64,000 nucleotides of DNA from Synergistaceae bacterium DZ-S4 (GTDB taxonomy: Bacteria > Synergistota > Synergistia > Synergistales > Synergistaceae). This document shows positions 7,608 to 16,028 of the stretch, one piece after another. The stretch's first letter is position 1, and the number at the start of each line of letters is the position of its first letter. The position numbers and the translations under genes were made by a program. The stretch spans positions 1 through 64,000 of the forward strand of contig JAPCWD010000006.1 of assembly GCA_025943965.1 (NCBI GenBank), written 5' to 3'. A model generated the notes under the pieces. That model did no database searches and was not told the DNA's origin. It worked only from the letters and a program-made list of their open reading frames with translations.

Positions 7608-8732
7608 ATGAAAAAGATCGTTGCCGTTATACTGCTGACCGTAATGATCCTTTGGGAGCCCTTTGACATAAAAGGGCCGGCTAATGCTGCACAGAAAACC
7701 GCATCCGCTTCCAAAACAAATAAGGAGGACGAAAAAATGGAGATGGACTTTAAAGATGAGACATACAAAAAAGAAGACGGGATAGGTGTCATGTACCTGG
7801 CCGGAGGCTGTTTCTGGGGGCTGGAAAAACTGATGCAGAACATACCGGGTGTTATAAGGGGCACAAGCGGATACGCCAACGGGGATCCATCGCTAAGGCC
7901 CACATATAAGGAAGTCTGCACTGGCAGGACCGGGTACCGCGAGACGGTGCGGGTGGAATACAGTGAGGACAGGATAAGCCTGGATGCGATACTTTTTACT
8001 TTCTTCGCTGCAATAGACCCGACCGTGAGAAACAGGCAGGGCAACGACATAGGAAGCCAGTATCAGACGGGAGTATATTATACGGATGAAAGATCGGGAG
8101 CGACTGTTGCCCATGTTGCAGGCGTTGAGAGGGCCCGCCATAAAAACTTCGCAGTAGAGACAGAACCTCTGAAGTCATTTTACGATGCTGAAGAGTACCA
8201 TCAGGACTATCTCGACAAAAATCCGGGGGGATACTGCCACATAACTCCGGCAGAGATAAAAATGGCGGAGAAAATAATAGTAGATCCCGCAAAATACAGA
8301 AGGCCCTCTGACGATGAAGTCAGAAAAAAACTGACAAAAGAACAGTATTACGTAGCGGTCGATTCCGGAACGGAACCCTCTTTCAGGAACGAATTCTGGG
8401 ATCACAAAGAAAAGGGGATTTACGTCGATATCATAACAGGCGAACCGCTTTTCTCTTCAAAGGACAAGTTTGAGAGTCCATGTGGATGGCCGGCTTTTTC
8501 AAAGGCTATAGATCCGAACACAATTGTTTATCTGAAGGATGATTCCTTCGGTATGAGAAGGACAGAGGCAAGAAGCAGGGCAGGAAATTCTCATTTGGGA
8601 CATGTGTTTTACGGTGACCCCGATTCTCCGAACGGAGTCCGATTCTGTATCAACAGCCTATCACTGAGGTTCATACCCTTCGCGGACATGGAAAGAGAGG
8701 GATACGGATACCTCAGGGAATACACTGAGTGA
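7608..8732 (+). CDS. msrAB: Exported peptide methionine sulfoxide reductase MsrA-MsrB fusion
   Basis: A 374-residue bifunctional repair enzyme that reduces S- and R-methionine sulfoxide in proteins. Residues 1-28 form a signal peptide ending ANA, so the enzyme acts outside the cytoplasm. The MsrA domain (about 58-215) has the catalytic GGCFWG, and the MsrB domain (about 235-370) has the catalytic cysteine in RFCINSLSLRF. The CxxC zinc pairs seen in many MsrB proteins are absent (GIYVDIITGEPLF where GIYVCxxC is common). The start ATG has GGAGG 8 bases upstream. A reductant partner such as CcdA or thioredoxin is not encoded nearby. Confidence 0.95.
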   Translation: MKKIVAVILLTVMILWEPFDIKGPANAAQKTASASKTNKEDEKMEMDFKDETYKKEDGIGVMYLAGGCFWGLEKLMQNIPGVIRGTSGYANGDPSLRPTYKEVCTGRTGYRETVRVEYSEDRISLDAILFTFFAAIDPTVRNRQGNDIGSQYQTGVYYTDERSGATVAHVAGVERARHKNFAVETEPLKSFYDAEEYHQDYLDKNPGGYCHITPAEIKMAEKIIVDPAKYRRPSDDEVRKKLTKEQYYVAVDSGTEPSFRNEFWDHKEKGIYVDIITGEPLFSSKDKFESPCGWPAFSKAIDPNTIVYLKDDSFGMRRTEARSRAGNSHLGHVFYGDPDSPNGVRFCINSLSLRFIPFADMEREGYGYLREYTE

Positions 8733-8768
8733 TCCCCCGGCAAGCGGTCTGAGGTACAAAAAAAAACG

Positions 8769-8799
8769 GTCCCCGGAAGAAAAGAATATCTCCGGGGAC
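8769..8799. terminator. Bidirectional terminator between msrAB and the DUF815 gene
   Basis: GTCCCCGGA (8769-8777) pairs with TCCGGGGAC (8791-8799) around a 13-base loop. A-rich sequence lies on the left and CTTTTAT on the right, so it can serve the convergent msrAB and DUF815 transcripts. Confidence 0.8.
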
Positions 8800-8813
8800 C
8801 CGCTTTTATAAGC

Positions 8814-10124
8814 TTATTTTACAGCATAAGGGAGCAGCTGCTCTGTTTTTCCGGCCATAAACTCCACAAACTGCCTGGCCGCTCTGCCGGAAAAACCGCC
8901 GTGCCTGAGTTCCCACTGAGTGGCCCCCAGTATCAGTTCCTCCTCGGAGGCTTCGACCCCATACTCTTTCGCAAGAGTCATAACTATATTCAGATATTCC
9001 TCCTGTTCGGGGGAGAAGTACCTTATCAGAAGGCCGAAGCGGTCTACGAGCGACATCCGCTCCTGCATTGTCTCGGACTCGTGCATATCTTCATACTTGT
9101 CATCACGGTCCGCCCAGGTCTCCTTCATCAGGTGGCGTCTGTTTGAAGTGGCATATATGAGGATGTTGTCCGGCCTCTTTTCAAGCCCTCCCTCAATGAA
9201 AGCCTTGAGGTACTTATATTCGACCTCGAAATGTTCGAAGGAGAGGTCGTCCATAAAGATGACGAACTTATAGTTCCTGCCCTTAACAAGGTCCACGATC
9301 GCCGACAGGTCTTCGATCTGGTGCTTGTAGACCTCCACCATTCTCAATCCCTGCGGGGCAAAGCGGTTAAGAAGCGCCTTCACGGTGGATGATTTGCCGG
9401 TACCGCTCTCGCCGTAAAGGAGGACGTTATTGGCAGGCCTGCCTTCCAGGAATGCGAGAGTGTTGTCTGCGAGCACGCTCTTCTGCTCCTCATATCCAAC
9501 AAGACCCTCGAGGGTGATATCCTCGGTGTTGGTGACGGGGATCAGTTCTACCCTCCTGCCGTCCCACCTGAAGGCTTTGTTCAGCGCGTACTGCCCTGAG
9601 CCTCTTATGTAATGAAACCTGAGGATCTCTCCGTAAAATGTCTCTGTATCCGGCGCATTTCTCAGCGAATCAACAAATTCCTGGACCACATGGCCGGCAT
9701 TCCTTTCCAATGCTCCATTTTCCAGCCGAAGCGGCTCATAGTCACCAAACCTGGCGAACGCATCGACCTCAAGGTCCTCGTCTATAAGCTTAAGATCAAA
9801 ATTGAAGTAGAAGCGTATTGTCTCAAGGTCATCTTTTACAACTCTGGAAAGCGTGCCATCAAGCTCTTTCCTGCGTTCCTGCGCAAGGGAGAAGGGTGTT
9901 TCGGTCTTTGCGAAGAGCATTGCCAGCCATGACTGCCACAAGTTGCCACATATACCCATCATCTCGGCAGCCTCAGCCATCTGGCACACTGAATCACAGT
10001 ACCAGGATACCGCTTCCTGCTTGTATCCGTCGTCTATCTGACCGGCGCTCTTTATCAGGCCGGATATGCAGGCAAAAACCTCGTCTTTTTCGAACTCCCT
10101 TAAGGCCATAAGTTCAGCTTTCAC
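8814..10124 (-). CDS. DUF815 family AAA+ ATPase
   Basis: A 436-residue protein of the DUF815 (COG2607) family, predicted AAA+ ATPases of unknown role. The N-terminal ~190 residues are helical and poorly conserved. The ATPase module begins near TLEGLVGYEEQK and contains Walker A GESGTGKSS, Walker B FVIFMDDLSFE and the sensor segment LIYATSNRRHL. The start is GTG at 10124, directly abutting the typA stop codon (TAA at 10125-10127), with GAGG 8 bases upstream inside typA. The arrangement implies co-transcription with typA. No partner points to a specific substrate. Confidence 0.88.
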   Translation of the reverse strand: MKAELMALREFEKDEVFACISGLIKSAGQIDDGYKQEAVSWYCDSVCQMAEAAEMMGICGNLWQSWLAMLFAKTETPFSLAQERRKELDGTLSRVVKDDLETIRFYFNFDLKLIDEDLEVDAFARFGDYEPLRLENGALERNAGHVVQEFVDSLRNAPDTETFYGEILRFHYIRGSGQYALNKAFRWDGRRVELIPVTNTEDITLEGLVGYEEQKSVLADNTLAFLEGRPANNVLLYGESGTGKSSTVKALLNRFAPQGLRMVEVYKHQIEDLSAIVDLVKGRNYKFVIFMDDLSFEHFEVEYKYLKAFIEGGLEKRPDNILIYATSNRRHLMKETWADRDDKYEDMHESETMQERMSLVDRFGLLIRYFSPEQEEYLNIVMTLAKEYGVEASEEELILGATQWELRHGGFSGRAARQFVEFMAGKTEQLLPYAVK

Positions 10125-12020
10125 TTATTCGTCCTCTTCTGAATCAACTATTCCTGCCTTGGCTCTGGCTTTTTTGCGTTCATCCGCGTTCAGTATCATC
10201 TTGCGTATCCTCACGTTCAAAGGGGTAACTTCGACGAGTTCGTCGTCGCTGATCCATTCCAGCGCGGTGTCTATAGTCATGATCCTCGGCACGTCAAGCA
10301 CTGTCGTCATGTCCTTCGTCGCCGACCTGTGATTGGTCTGCTGTTTTTTCTTACTGGGGTTGCACGGAAGATCTTTGTTGCGCGAACTCTCCCCGACTAC
10401 CTGTCCGTTATAGACGGGTTCACCGGGCTTCACGAAAAGAGTTCCCCGCTCCTGCAGGTTGTCAAGCGCATAGCTTGTAGTGGTCCCGCTGTCCATGCTG
10501 ACAAGCGATCCCCTGCTCCTTGAGGCGATATCTCCCACCCATTCGCCGTAACCGACGAATCTTGAGGCGAGAATTCCAAGTCCCCTGGTGTCGGTGAGGA
10601 ATTCTCCCCTGTATCCGATCAGCCCTCTTGTCGGGATCCGGAAATTAAGCCTCAGAACACCTGTACCGCCATTTTCCATGTTTTTAAGCTCGCCTTTGCG
10701 CTGGGCAAGCTTCTGGATCACTATACCCTGATACTCTTCCGGAACGTCTATGATGACTTCCTCCATTGGCTCGAGTTTTTTGCCCCTGGAGTCGTACTGC
10801 ACTATTACTTCAGGCCTTGAGACACATATTTCGGAGCCCTCCCTGCGCATCTCCTCGATCAGTATGCCCAGATGGAGCTCGCCCCTGCCCGATACCTTTA
10901 TCCCGTCAGGGCGGCCAAGATCATCCATGCGGAGTGCCGGGTCCGTTTTGGTCTCCCTCTCTATCCTCGTCCTCAGCTGTCTCAGGGTTATGGCGTTTCC
11001 GTCCTGACCGGCAAAGGGGCTGGTGTTGACGAGGAAGAACATAGATACGGTCGGCTCTTCTATGTCAAGTGGGTGGAGCACCTCTCCTGAGATCTCCGGA
11101 GCGCTTATCGTATCTCCAAGATCGATGTTTTCGGGTCCTGTGAACCAGACGATATCGCCTGCGCCTACTGCATCTGCCTCTGTTTTGACAAGGCCGTTCG
11201 TCACATAAAGGTGCGTGCATGTGGAAGTCTCTGTTGAGACTGTCTCCCAGTCCGTCTGATCGTAGTCCTTCCATCTTGTATGGGTCCTTACTATCCTGTC
11301 ACCCTTGCGAAAAGTCCCCTGAAGGATCCTTCCGCATCCTATCCTTCCCAGATATTCGCTCCAGGAAAGTGTGCAGACCTGCATAAGGAAGGGCTTGTCC
11401 ATCTCAGCTTCGGGCGCCGGAACTTTATCAATGATCGTCCTGAAAAGATCATCCATGCCTGCTTTCGTATTATCTTCCCTTTTATTTAGATCGTCGACGA
11501 ACCACCCCTGGAGGCCGGATCCGTAAAGGACTGTAAAGTCGCACTGTTCTTCCGTGGCACCAAGTTCTATAAAAAGGTCGAAAGTCTTGTCAAGTGCGCC
11601 GTCTGGGTCGGCATTGGGCCTGTCTACCTTGTTGACTATTACGATAGGCTTCAGTCCGAGCTTAAGAGCGCGCATCAAAACATATCTCGTCTGGGGCATC
11701 GGGCCTTCATTTGCGTCAACGAGAAGCAGGACTGAATCGACCATTGAAAGGACCCTTTCGACCTCTCCTGAAAAGTCGGCATGTCCGGGGGTATCGACTA
11801 TGTTTATCTTGTACCCGCCCCACTCGACCGTGCAGTGTTTCGCCTTTATCGTTATCCCTCGCTCACGTTCGATGGTTCCTGCGTCCATTACACGCTCTTC
11901 CACTACCTGATTATCCCTGAAAAGCCTGGCTGCCTTAAAAATGCCGTCTATCAGGGTGGTCTTGCCGTGGTCGATGTGGGCGATTATGGCAATATTCCTT
12001 ATTTTTGATGAATCCTGCAT
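10125..12020 (-). CDS. typA: Translational GTPase TypA/BipA
   Basis: A 631-residue ribosome-associated GTPase of the EF-G/LepA family, involved in ribosome assembly and stress or cold adaptation. G1 is AHIDHGKTTL near the N-terminus. Further landmarks are RGITIKAKH (switch I), DTPGHADFSGEVER (G3), NKVDRPNADP (G4), and the TypA-specific C-terminal region with GTLFVKPGEPVYNGQVVGE. The ATG at 12020 has AAGGGA 9 bases upstream; an in-frame GTG at 12038 is possible but lacks a good site. It is transcribed from a consensus-like promoter at 12110-12139 and followed without a gap by the DUF815 gene. Confidence 0.97.
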   Translation of the reverse strand: MQDSSKIRNIAIIAHIDHGKTTLIDGIFKAARLFRDNQVVEERVMDAGTIERERGITIKAKHCTVEWGGYKINIVDTPGHADFSGEVERVLSMVDSVLLLVDANEGPMPQTRYVLMRALKLGLKPIVIVNKVDRPNADPDGALDKTFDLFIELGATEEQCDFTVLYGSGLQGWFVDDLNKREDNTKAGMDDLFRTIIDKVPAPEAEMDKPFLMQVCTLSWSEYLGRIGCGRILQGTFRKGDRIVRTHTRWKDYDQTDWETVSTETSTCTHLYVTNGLVKTEADAVGAGDIVWFTGPENIDLGDTISAPEISGEVLHPLDIEEPTVSMFFLVNTSPFAGQDGNAITLRQLRTRIERETKTDPALRMDDLGRPDGIKVSGRGELHLGILIEEMRREGSEICVSRPEVIVQYDSRGKKLEPMEEVIIDVPEEYQGIVIQKLAQRKGELKNMENGGTGVLRLNFRIPTRGLIGYRGEFLTDTRGLGILASRFVGYGEWVGDIASRSRGSLVSMDSGTTTSYALDNLQERGTLFVKPGEPVYNGQVVGESSRNKDLPCNPSKKKQQTNHRSATKDMTTVLDVPRIMTIDTALEWISDDELVEVTPLNVRIRKMILNADERKKARAKAGIVDSEEDE

Positions 12021-12109
12021 TATTTTTGTTCCCTTCACCTGCAGATTACCGCAAATACGGCACAGGTTTTTTAAAAAATTAACATCATAACAACATTCGA
12101 CAAACGGGA

Positions 12110-12139
12110 ATTATATCACTAAAAGGGAGGACAAGTCAA
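12110..12139 (-). promoter_or_regulatory. typA promoter (TTGACT-18-TATAAT)
   Basis: On the minus strand TTGACT (12134-12139) and TATAAT (12110-12115) are 18 bases apart. The -35 abuts the T-run of the upstream gene's terminator, a compact terminator-promoter junction. Confidence 0.65.
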
Positions 12140-12145
12140 AAAAAT

Positions 12146-12169
12146 TAAGCCGCCCCTGCGGGCGGCTTA
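12146..12169 (-). terminator. Terminator after the DauR-like gene
   Basis: TAAGCCGCCC and GGGCGGCTTA form a 10-bp GC-rich stem with a 4-base loop. It is followed on the minus strand by TTAATTTTTTTG. It ends the regulator transcript just before the typA promoter. Confidence 0.9.
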
Positions 12170-12186
12170 GACCATAATGGATCGGG

Positions 12187-12846
12187 CTATTTCGGGTCCT
12201 CTTCTTTCCTGGCTGACCTAAGGTCTGCGTAAAGGGTATAGCGGCTCCTGCCCATCTCTTTTGCCAGGCTTTCGATCGATCCTTTGAGCTTGAAAAAGCC
12301 CAGTCCGTCCATGTACCTTATACACTGTTTCCTCTCTTCGCTGTTTAAAAAACTCAGCGGCTTGCCAAATTTCTTTCTCGCCTTTTCTATCAGTGTCTGG
12401 TCTCCTCTGACGCCGCTGAACTTCTCAGTCCGAACATTTTCAAAGGAAAGGGGTATCGTTTTCATCATGAAATCACCCATATCCTTCAGCATGCTCGCCT
12501 TTGTCATGTCATAGTTGATGCAGAGGAATCCCACGAGTTTGTCGTCCTCATCCTTTATGAGCGCTACACCGGATCGCATCGGCCTGCCATTGCCCGCTTC
12601 GGAGGGGTAGTTAGCAATGTAGTTGACCTCAACCGACATTGGATTGGACATCAGGAACTTTCCGAAATCGGTCATTGGGGCATTTATGTCCCTGCCGGTA
12701 AGATTTCCGTTGACCAGGGCCACTATGGAGGTATTTCCGTCAGAGACATCATGAAGAACTATCTCATAGTCGCTCCCGAGCATTTTTCCCAAAAGCTCGA
12801 CGATCGGTATCATGGGCTGAAGTAATGGATGTACTTTTTTTGACAT
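12187..12846 (-). CDS. YheO-like PAS / DauR-family transcriptional regulator
   Basis: A 219-residue regulator with an N-terminal YheO-like PAS domain (PLLQPMIPIVELLGKMLGSD, then NGNLTGRDI and SGVALIKDEDDKLVGFLCIN) and a C-terminal helix-turn-helix (KLKGSIESLAKEMGRSRYTL). Members of this family (DauR, YheO) control D-amino-acid or related catabolic genes. The gene directly downstream of an ornithine cyclodeaminase/alanine dehydrogenase-like gene fits amino-acid control. The ATG at 12846 has GAGG 7 bases upstream; the upstream TTG at 12861 is less likely. An intrinsic terminator lies about 20 bases before the start. Confidence 0.85.
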   Translation of the reverse strand: MSKKVHPLLQPMIPIVELLGKMLGSDYEIVLHDVSDGNTSIVALVNGNLTGRDINAPMTDFGKFLMSNPMSVEVNYIANYPSEAGNGRPMRSGVALIKDEDDKLVGFLCINYDMTKASMLKDMGDFMMKTIPLSFENVRTEKFSGVRGDQTLIEKARKKFGKPLSFLNSEERKQCIRYMDGLGFFKLKGSIESLAKEMGRSRYTLYADLRSARKEEDPK

Positions 12847-12866
12847 TTCCTCGCCTCGCAAAAAAC

Positions 12867-12897
12867 GACGGGGGATAGGTATAACTCTTCCCCCGTC
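12867..12897 (-). terminator. Terminator between the OCD-like gene and the DauR-like gene
   Basis: GACGGGGGA and TCCCCCGTC form a 9-bp stem around a 13-base loop. It is followed on the minus strand by GTTTTTTG, a strong intrinsic terminator. Its T-run ends only about 15 bases before the regulator's start codon, so read-through would set regulator expression. Confidence 0.88.
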
Positions 12898-12913
12898 AGT
12901 ATGGTTCGTTTGA

Positions 12914-13915
12914 TTAGAGCTTGATAACTGTTCCTACTCCGGCTTCAGTCGCTTTTTTGACTATTTCAGCCGCGGCCACTATGTCTAGCGTTGCAAATCC
13001 CACGGTCTTCAAAATGGTTATTTCGTCCTTTGAGCGTCGTCCTTCAACATTGCCAAGTATCAGTTCTCCGAGCTCTCCCGCTATCGAATCTGAAGAGAAG
13101 AGGCCCTCTTTCATCGGGATGATGAAATCTCCTGCCTCTGAAAGGACTGCTTCACGGTTGTCGACAAATATCCTGCCGGCCCTCCGTAAGAGTTCCGCTG
13201 GAAGTTCCCTCTTCTCCGGAGTGTAGGAACCGACACCGTTGATGTGGCATCCGGGCTTGATATCGTCGTTCGAGAAGACCGGGGTCGCAGAGGTCGTGAC
13301 AGTTGTTATCACATCCGCATCTGTAACGGCTTTCTTGGAAGAGGCGGCTTCGATAAGTTTTACGCCGAAGCGGTCCGCAAGCTGTTGCTGCTTTTCCACA
13401 AAAGCTGCAGCGCGTCCGGGAAGGGCATCGAATATTCTTATTTCTTCAAGCTTCCTGACTGTCATGAGCGCCTCCAGCTGTGCCGCTGCCTGCCCGCCTG
13501 TTCCGAAGAGGGCCGCCACTTTGCTGTCGGGATTAGACAGAAGCTCCGTTGCGGCGCCAGATATTGCGGCCGTCCTTATCTGTGTCAGGGTCGTCCCCTC
13601 TACGATAGTGGTCACAAGTCCCGTTGTCCCGTCTATGAGGGGAACGGTCGCCGGCACGACCGGTATGCCTTTCTCGGCATTGGCGGGGAAATAAGATACC
13701 AGCTTCACTCCGGCCATGTTTAGCTCTCCTCCGACATAGGCCGGCATGAACATGCACTGACCTTCCTTCGACTCTGTCTCTATGTTTATCCGAAGGGGCA
13801 CTACAGCCTTCCCTTTCGTGTGCAGGACGAAGGCCCTTTTGTCTGCCTCTATGGCGTCTCTCATTGTAAATACCGAAAGAATGTCTTCTCTTGATAACAG
13901 TAACATCTGCTGCAC
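12914..13915 (-). CDS. Ornithine cyclodeaminase / mu-crystallin family protein
   Basis: A 333-residue NAD(P)-dependent enzyme of the OCD/alanine dehydrogenase/mu-crystallin family. Landmarks are the N-terminal LLSREDILSVFTM, the substrate-binding segment VTTIVEGTTLTQIRTAA, the Rossmann loop ALFGTGGQAAAQLEAL, the NAD segment INGVGSYTPEKREL, and KTVGFATLDIVAA. Family members convert ornithine to proline, oxidise alanine, or reduce imino acids. The exact substrate cannot be read from sequence. It is a separate unit ending at a terminator, followed by a regulator of the amino-acid-sensing DauR type. Confidence 0.88.
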   Translation of the reverse strand: MQQMLLLSREDILSVFTMRDAIEADKRAFVLHTKGKAVVPLRINIETESKEGQCMFMPAYVGGELNMAGVKLVSYFPANAEKGIPVVPATVPLIDGTTGLVTTIVEGTTLTQIRTAAISGAATELLSNPDSKVAALFGTGGQAAAQLEALMTVRKLEEIRIFDALPGRAAAFVEKQQQLADRFGVKLIEAASSKKAVTDADVITTVTTSATPVFSNDDIKPGCHINGVGSYTPEKRELPAELLRRAGRIFVDNREAVLSEAGDFIIPMKEGLFSSDSIAGELGELILGNVEGRRSKDEITILKTVGFATLDIVAAAEIVKKATEAGVGTVIKL

Positions 13916-14000
13916 TCCTCTCCCGAGCTTTTAAGTCTTTTCGATCCTGATTTTATTATACTTCATTGAAAAGACCGCAAACCGTAAAAAAACCTGCAAT

Positions 14001-14870
14001 TTAATTTTTATCCTTTGTGAACGCGTTCCGGAGCAGATCAAGGCCGGCGATCAGGATGACTGCCGCGACCACCCACTGGAGCATGCTGGTATCTAGGCTC
14101 TTGACGATGAATACCGCGGCAAGGACTCCGAGTATACCGAATATACTGCTGAAAAGCGTTATTTTCCGTCCGTACTGTCCAAGCCTTACGAACTCCATCC
14201 CTCCGACCGGGACTGAGAATGTGCAGGCACCCATCATGACAGGGAATGCTATCGCCGGGTTGAGTCCGAGGGCATAGACCGTCGCCATCGTGGGAGCATA
14301 CGACCCTACTCCTACGTTGTTGAGGGCACCGTATATAAGCAGAAGGACCATGCCGAGAACAAGCTTGCCGCCGGTCAGGCCTGTCGCCTCGCCGCCTGAA
14401 GGCAAGAGTCCGAATTTGCCTGCAACGACGAAAAACGCCGCGAGTACCAGTCCGACTCCCATGAACATCCTTATGTGTCTGACAGGCATCTTAACGACGA
14501 AACGGGGGCCGAAGTAGGCTCCTGTCATCTGGGAGATTATAAGGAGTATCAGGGTCATCTGGTCCACCTGTATCGATGATATGTATGCAAGGGCCATTAC
14601 AGCTACGGGGATCGCGCACTGCGTATTCAGGGTGCCGGGGAGCTTGGCATCGTCAATAAGTTTCCTGGCCCGGTAAAGGACCGTTGAAAGGGCAAAGTCT
14701 GAAATACCGAATGTTGAGAAGAAGAAGCATACCGCTCCCCAGACAGCCAGCAGGACATTATTCCCGGGTTCGGCCCATGCTTCCTTCTTGTGTTTCATGA
14801 AATCCGTGAAGAAACGGAATGCGAACAGCCCATTGACCAACACGATCAGCAAGAGCAGAATTTTTACCAT
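14001..14870 (-). CDS. TSUP family (TauE/SafE-like) membrane transporter
   Basis: A 289-residue polytopic membrane protein with eight or so hydrophobic segments in two repeats typical of the TauE/SafE (TSUP) family. Repeat signatures are WGAVCFFFSTFGISDFALST and IYGALNNVGVGSYAPTMATV. These proteins are proposed exporters of sulfite, sulfonates or organic anions. The start has GGAGG about 9 bases upstream and a promoter at 14914-14943. It is not tightly linked to neighbours, and the substrate is unknown. Confidence 0.85.
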   Translation of the reverse strand: MVKILLLLIVLVNGLFAFRFFTDFMKHKKEAWAEPGNNVLLAVWGAVCFFFSTFGISDFALSTVLYRARKLIDDAKLPGTLNTQCAIPVAVMALAYISSIQVDQMTLILLIISQMTGAYFGPRFVVKMPVRHIRMFMGVGLVLAAFFVVAGKFGLLPSGGEATGLTGGKLVLGMVLLLIYGALNNVGVGSYAPTMATVYALGLNPAIAFPVMMGACTFSVPVGGMEFVRLGQYGRKITLFSSIFGILGVLAAVFIVKSLDTSMLQWVVAAVILIAGLDLLRNAFTKDKN

Positions 14871-14913
14871 ACTTACCAGCCTCCAGTTTAATGTGATTTA
14901 ATTCACTATAGGA

Positions 14914-14943
14914 ATAGTAGCACTCGATACACATTTTTGTCAA
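14914..14943 (-). promoter_or_regulatory. Promoter of the TSUP transporter gene (TTGACA-18-TACTAT)
   Basis: TTGACA at 14938-14943 and TACTAT at 14914-14919 on the minus strand, spacer 18, about 45 bases before the start codon. Confidence 0.7.
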
Positions 14944-14972
14944 CTATACAATTTTTTATATTTTCGCTGTTA

Positions 14973-15021
14973 AAACAAACAGATCACCGCATTTATAATG
15001 CCGGCGGTGATCTGTTTGTTT
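14973..15021 (-). terminator. Terminator of the ychF-hydroxyacid dehydrogenase operon
   Basis: A perfect 18-bp stem (14973-14990 with 15004-15021) lies just beyond the stop of the hydroxyacid dehydrogenase gene. Its U-rich arm ends run into TAACAGCG on the minus strand. The strong stem suggests termination although the T-run is short. Confidence 0.75.
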
Positions 15022-15033
15022 ACTTGCCTATCT

Positions 15034-16023
15034 TCAGGGGCGCTTTTCTATCAAAACACCGGGATTTACAAGGTTAGGAGGTACCCGGCCCTCAAGCGCT
15101 TCCACCAGGTTCGTCGCCGCAAGGCGGGCCATCCCTTCCCTGGACCTTTTAGCGGCGCTCCCTATATGAGGCATCATGACGACGTTCTCAAGCTCAAGCA
15201 GAGGTTCGTCCATGGGAACGGGCTCCTTTTCATAGACATCGAGGCCGGCTCCGTATATCCACCCCTCAGAACATGCCATGAAGAGCGCTTTCTGGTCAAC
15301 GACGGCACCCCGTGCCGTGTTGATGAGGACCGCATCATTTTTCATCATCCTGAGTTCACGCTCACCGATGAGGCCCGAAGTCTCATTCGTAAGGGCACAG
15401 TTCAGTGATACGAAATCGCTTCTCTTCAGCAGTTCTTCCAATGGAAGGTATTCGGCTCCGAGTTGTTCTTCGTGCTCGATTTTGCGAGATCTGCCGGTGT
15501 ATATGACTTTCATGCCAAAGGCTGCGGCCCTTTTGGCGACGGCCCGGCCGATGTCACCAAAGCCCACTATTCCGAGAACAGAACCCGAGAGGTCTTTCCC
15601 TACAAACTGGTTCGGGGACCAATGTGTCCAGCCGCCCTCCCTCATTATCTTCTCGTTCTCCCTGGCCTTCCGGGCCGTCATAAGCATCAGCATAAGGGCG
15701 GTATCAGCCGTCGCGTCCGTAAGTACTCCGGGGGTATTTGTCACCATCACGCCAAATTCGGTCGCTGCCTTTATGTCCACGTTGTCGTAACCGACAGAGT
15801 ACAGGCTCGCGACCCTTAGTCTCTCCGCCATTTTAAAGAAGCTCCTGTCCATTGCTATTCCCATCGTCATTATCAGGCCGTCTGCATAAGGCAGGTCCCT
15901 CATCACAGCCTCCGGATCGGGACGTCCTTCTTCGCTCCAAAGGGTAAGGTCCACCCTGCCTTCAAGGATCGACATTCCAACATCCTGTATCCTCTGGGTC
16001 ATAAAAACTTTTGGCAAGGACAT
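15034..16023 (-). CDS. D-2-hydroxyacid dehydrogenase (glyoxylate/hydroxypyruvate reductase type)
   Basis: A 329-residue NAD(P)-dependent dehydrogenase. The coenzyme loop is GIVGFGDIGRAVAKRAAAFG. The catalytic Arg is in NTARGAVVDQKAL, the Glu in DVYEKEPVP and the His in MPHIGSAAKRSR. Such enzymes reduce glyoxylate, hydroxypyruvate or other 2-keto acids. The chosen ATG (16023) has AGAGGTG upstream and starts just after the ROK stop codon; an overlapping GTG at 16032 is less likely. It is the last gene of a five-gene leftward operon. The substrate cannot be fixed from sequence. Confidence 0.9.
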   Translation of the reverse strand: MSLPKVFMTQRIQDVGMSILEGRVDLTLWSEEGRPDPEAVMRDLPYADGLIMTMGIAMDRSFFKMAERLRVASLYSVGYDNVDIKAATEFGVMVTNTPGVLTDATADTALMLMLMTARKARENEKIMREGGWTHWSPNQFVGKDLSGSVLGIVGFGDIGRAVAKRAAAFGMKVIYTGRSRKIEHEEQLGAEYLPLEELLKRSDFVSLNCALTNETSGLIGERELRMMKNDAVLINTARGAVVDQKALFMACSEGWIYGAGLDVYEKEPVPMDEPLLELENVVMMPHIGSAAKRSREGMARLAATNLVEALEGRVPPNLVNPGVLIEKRP

Positions 16024-16028
16024 CAACA

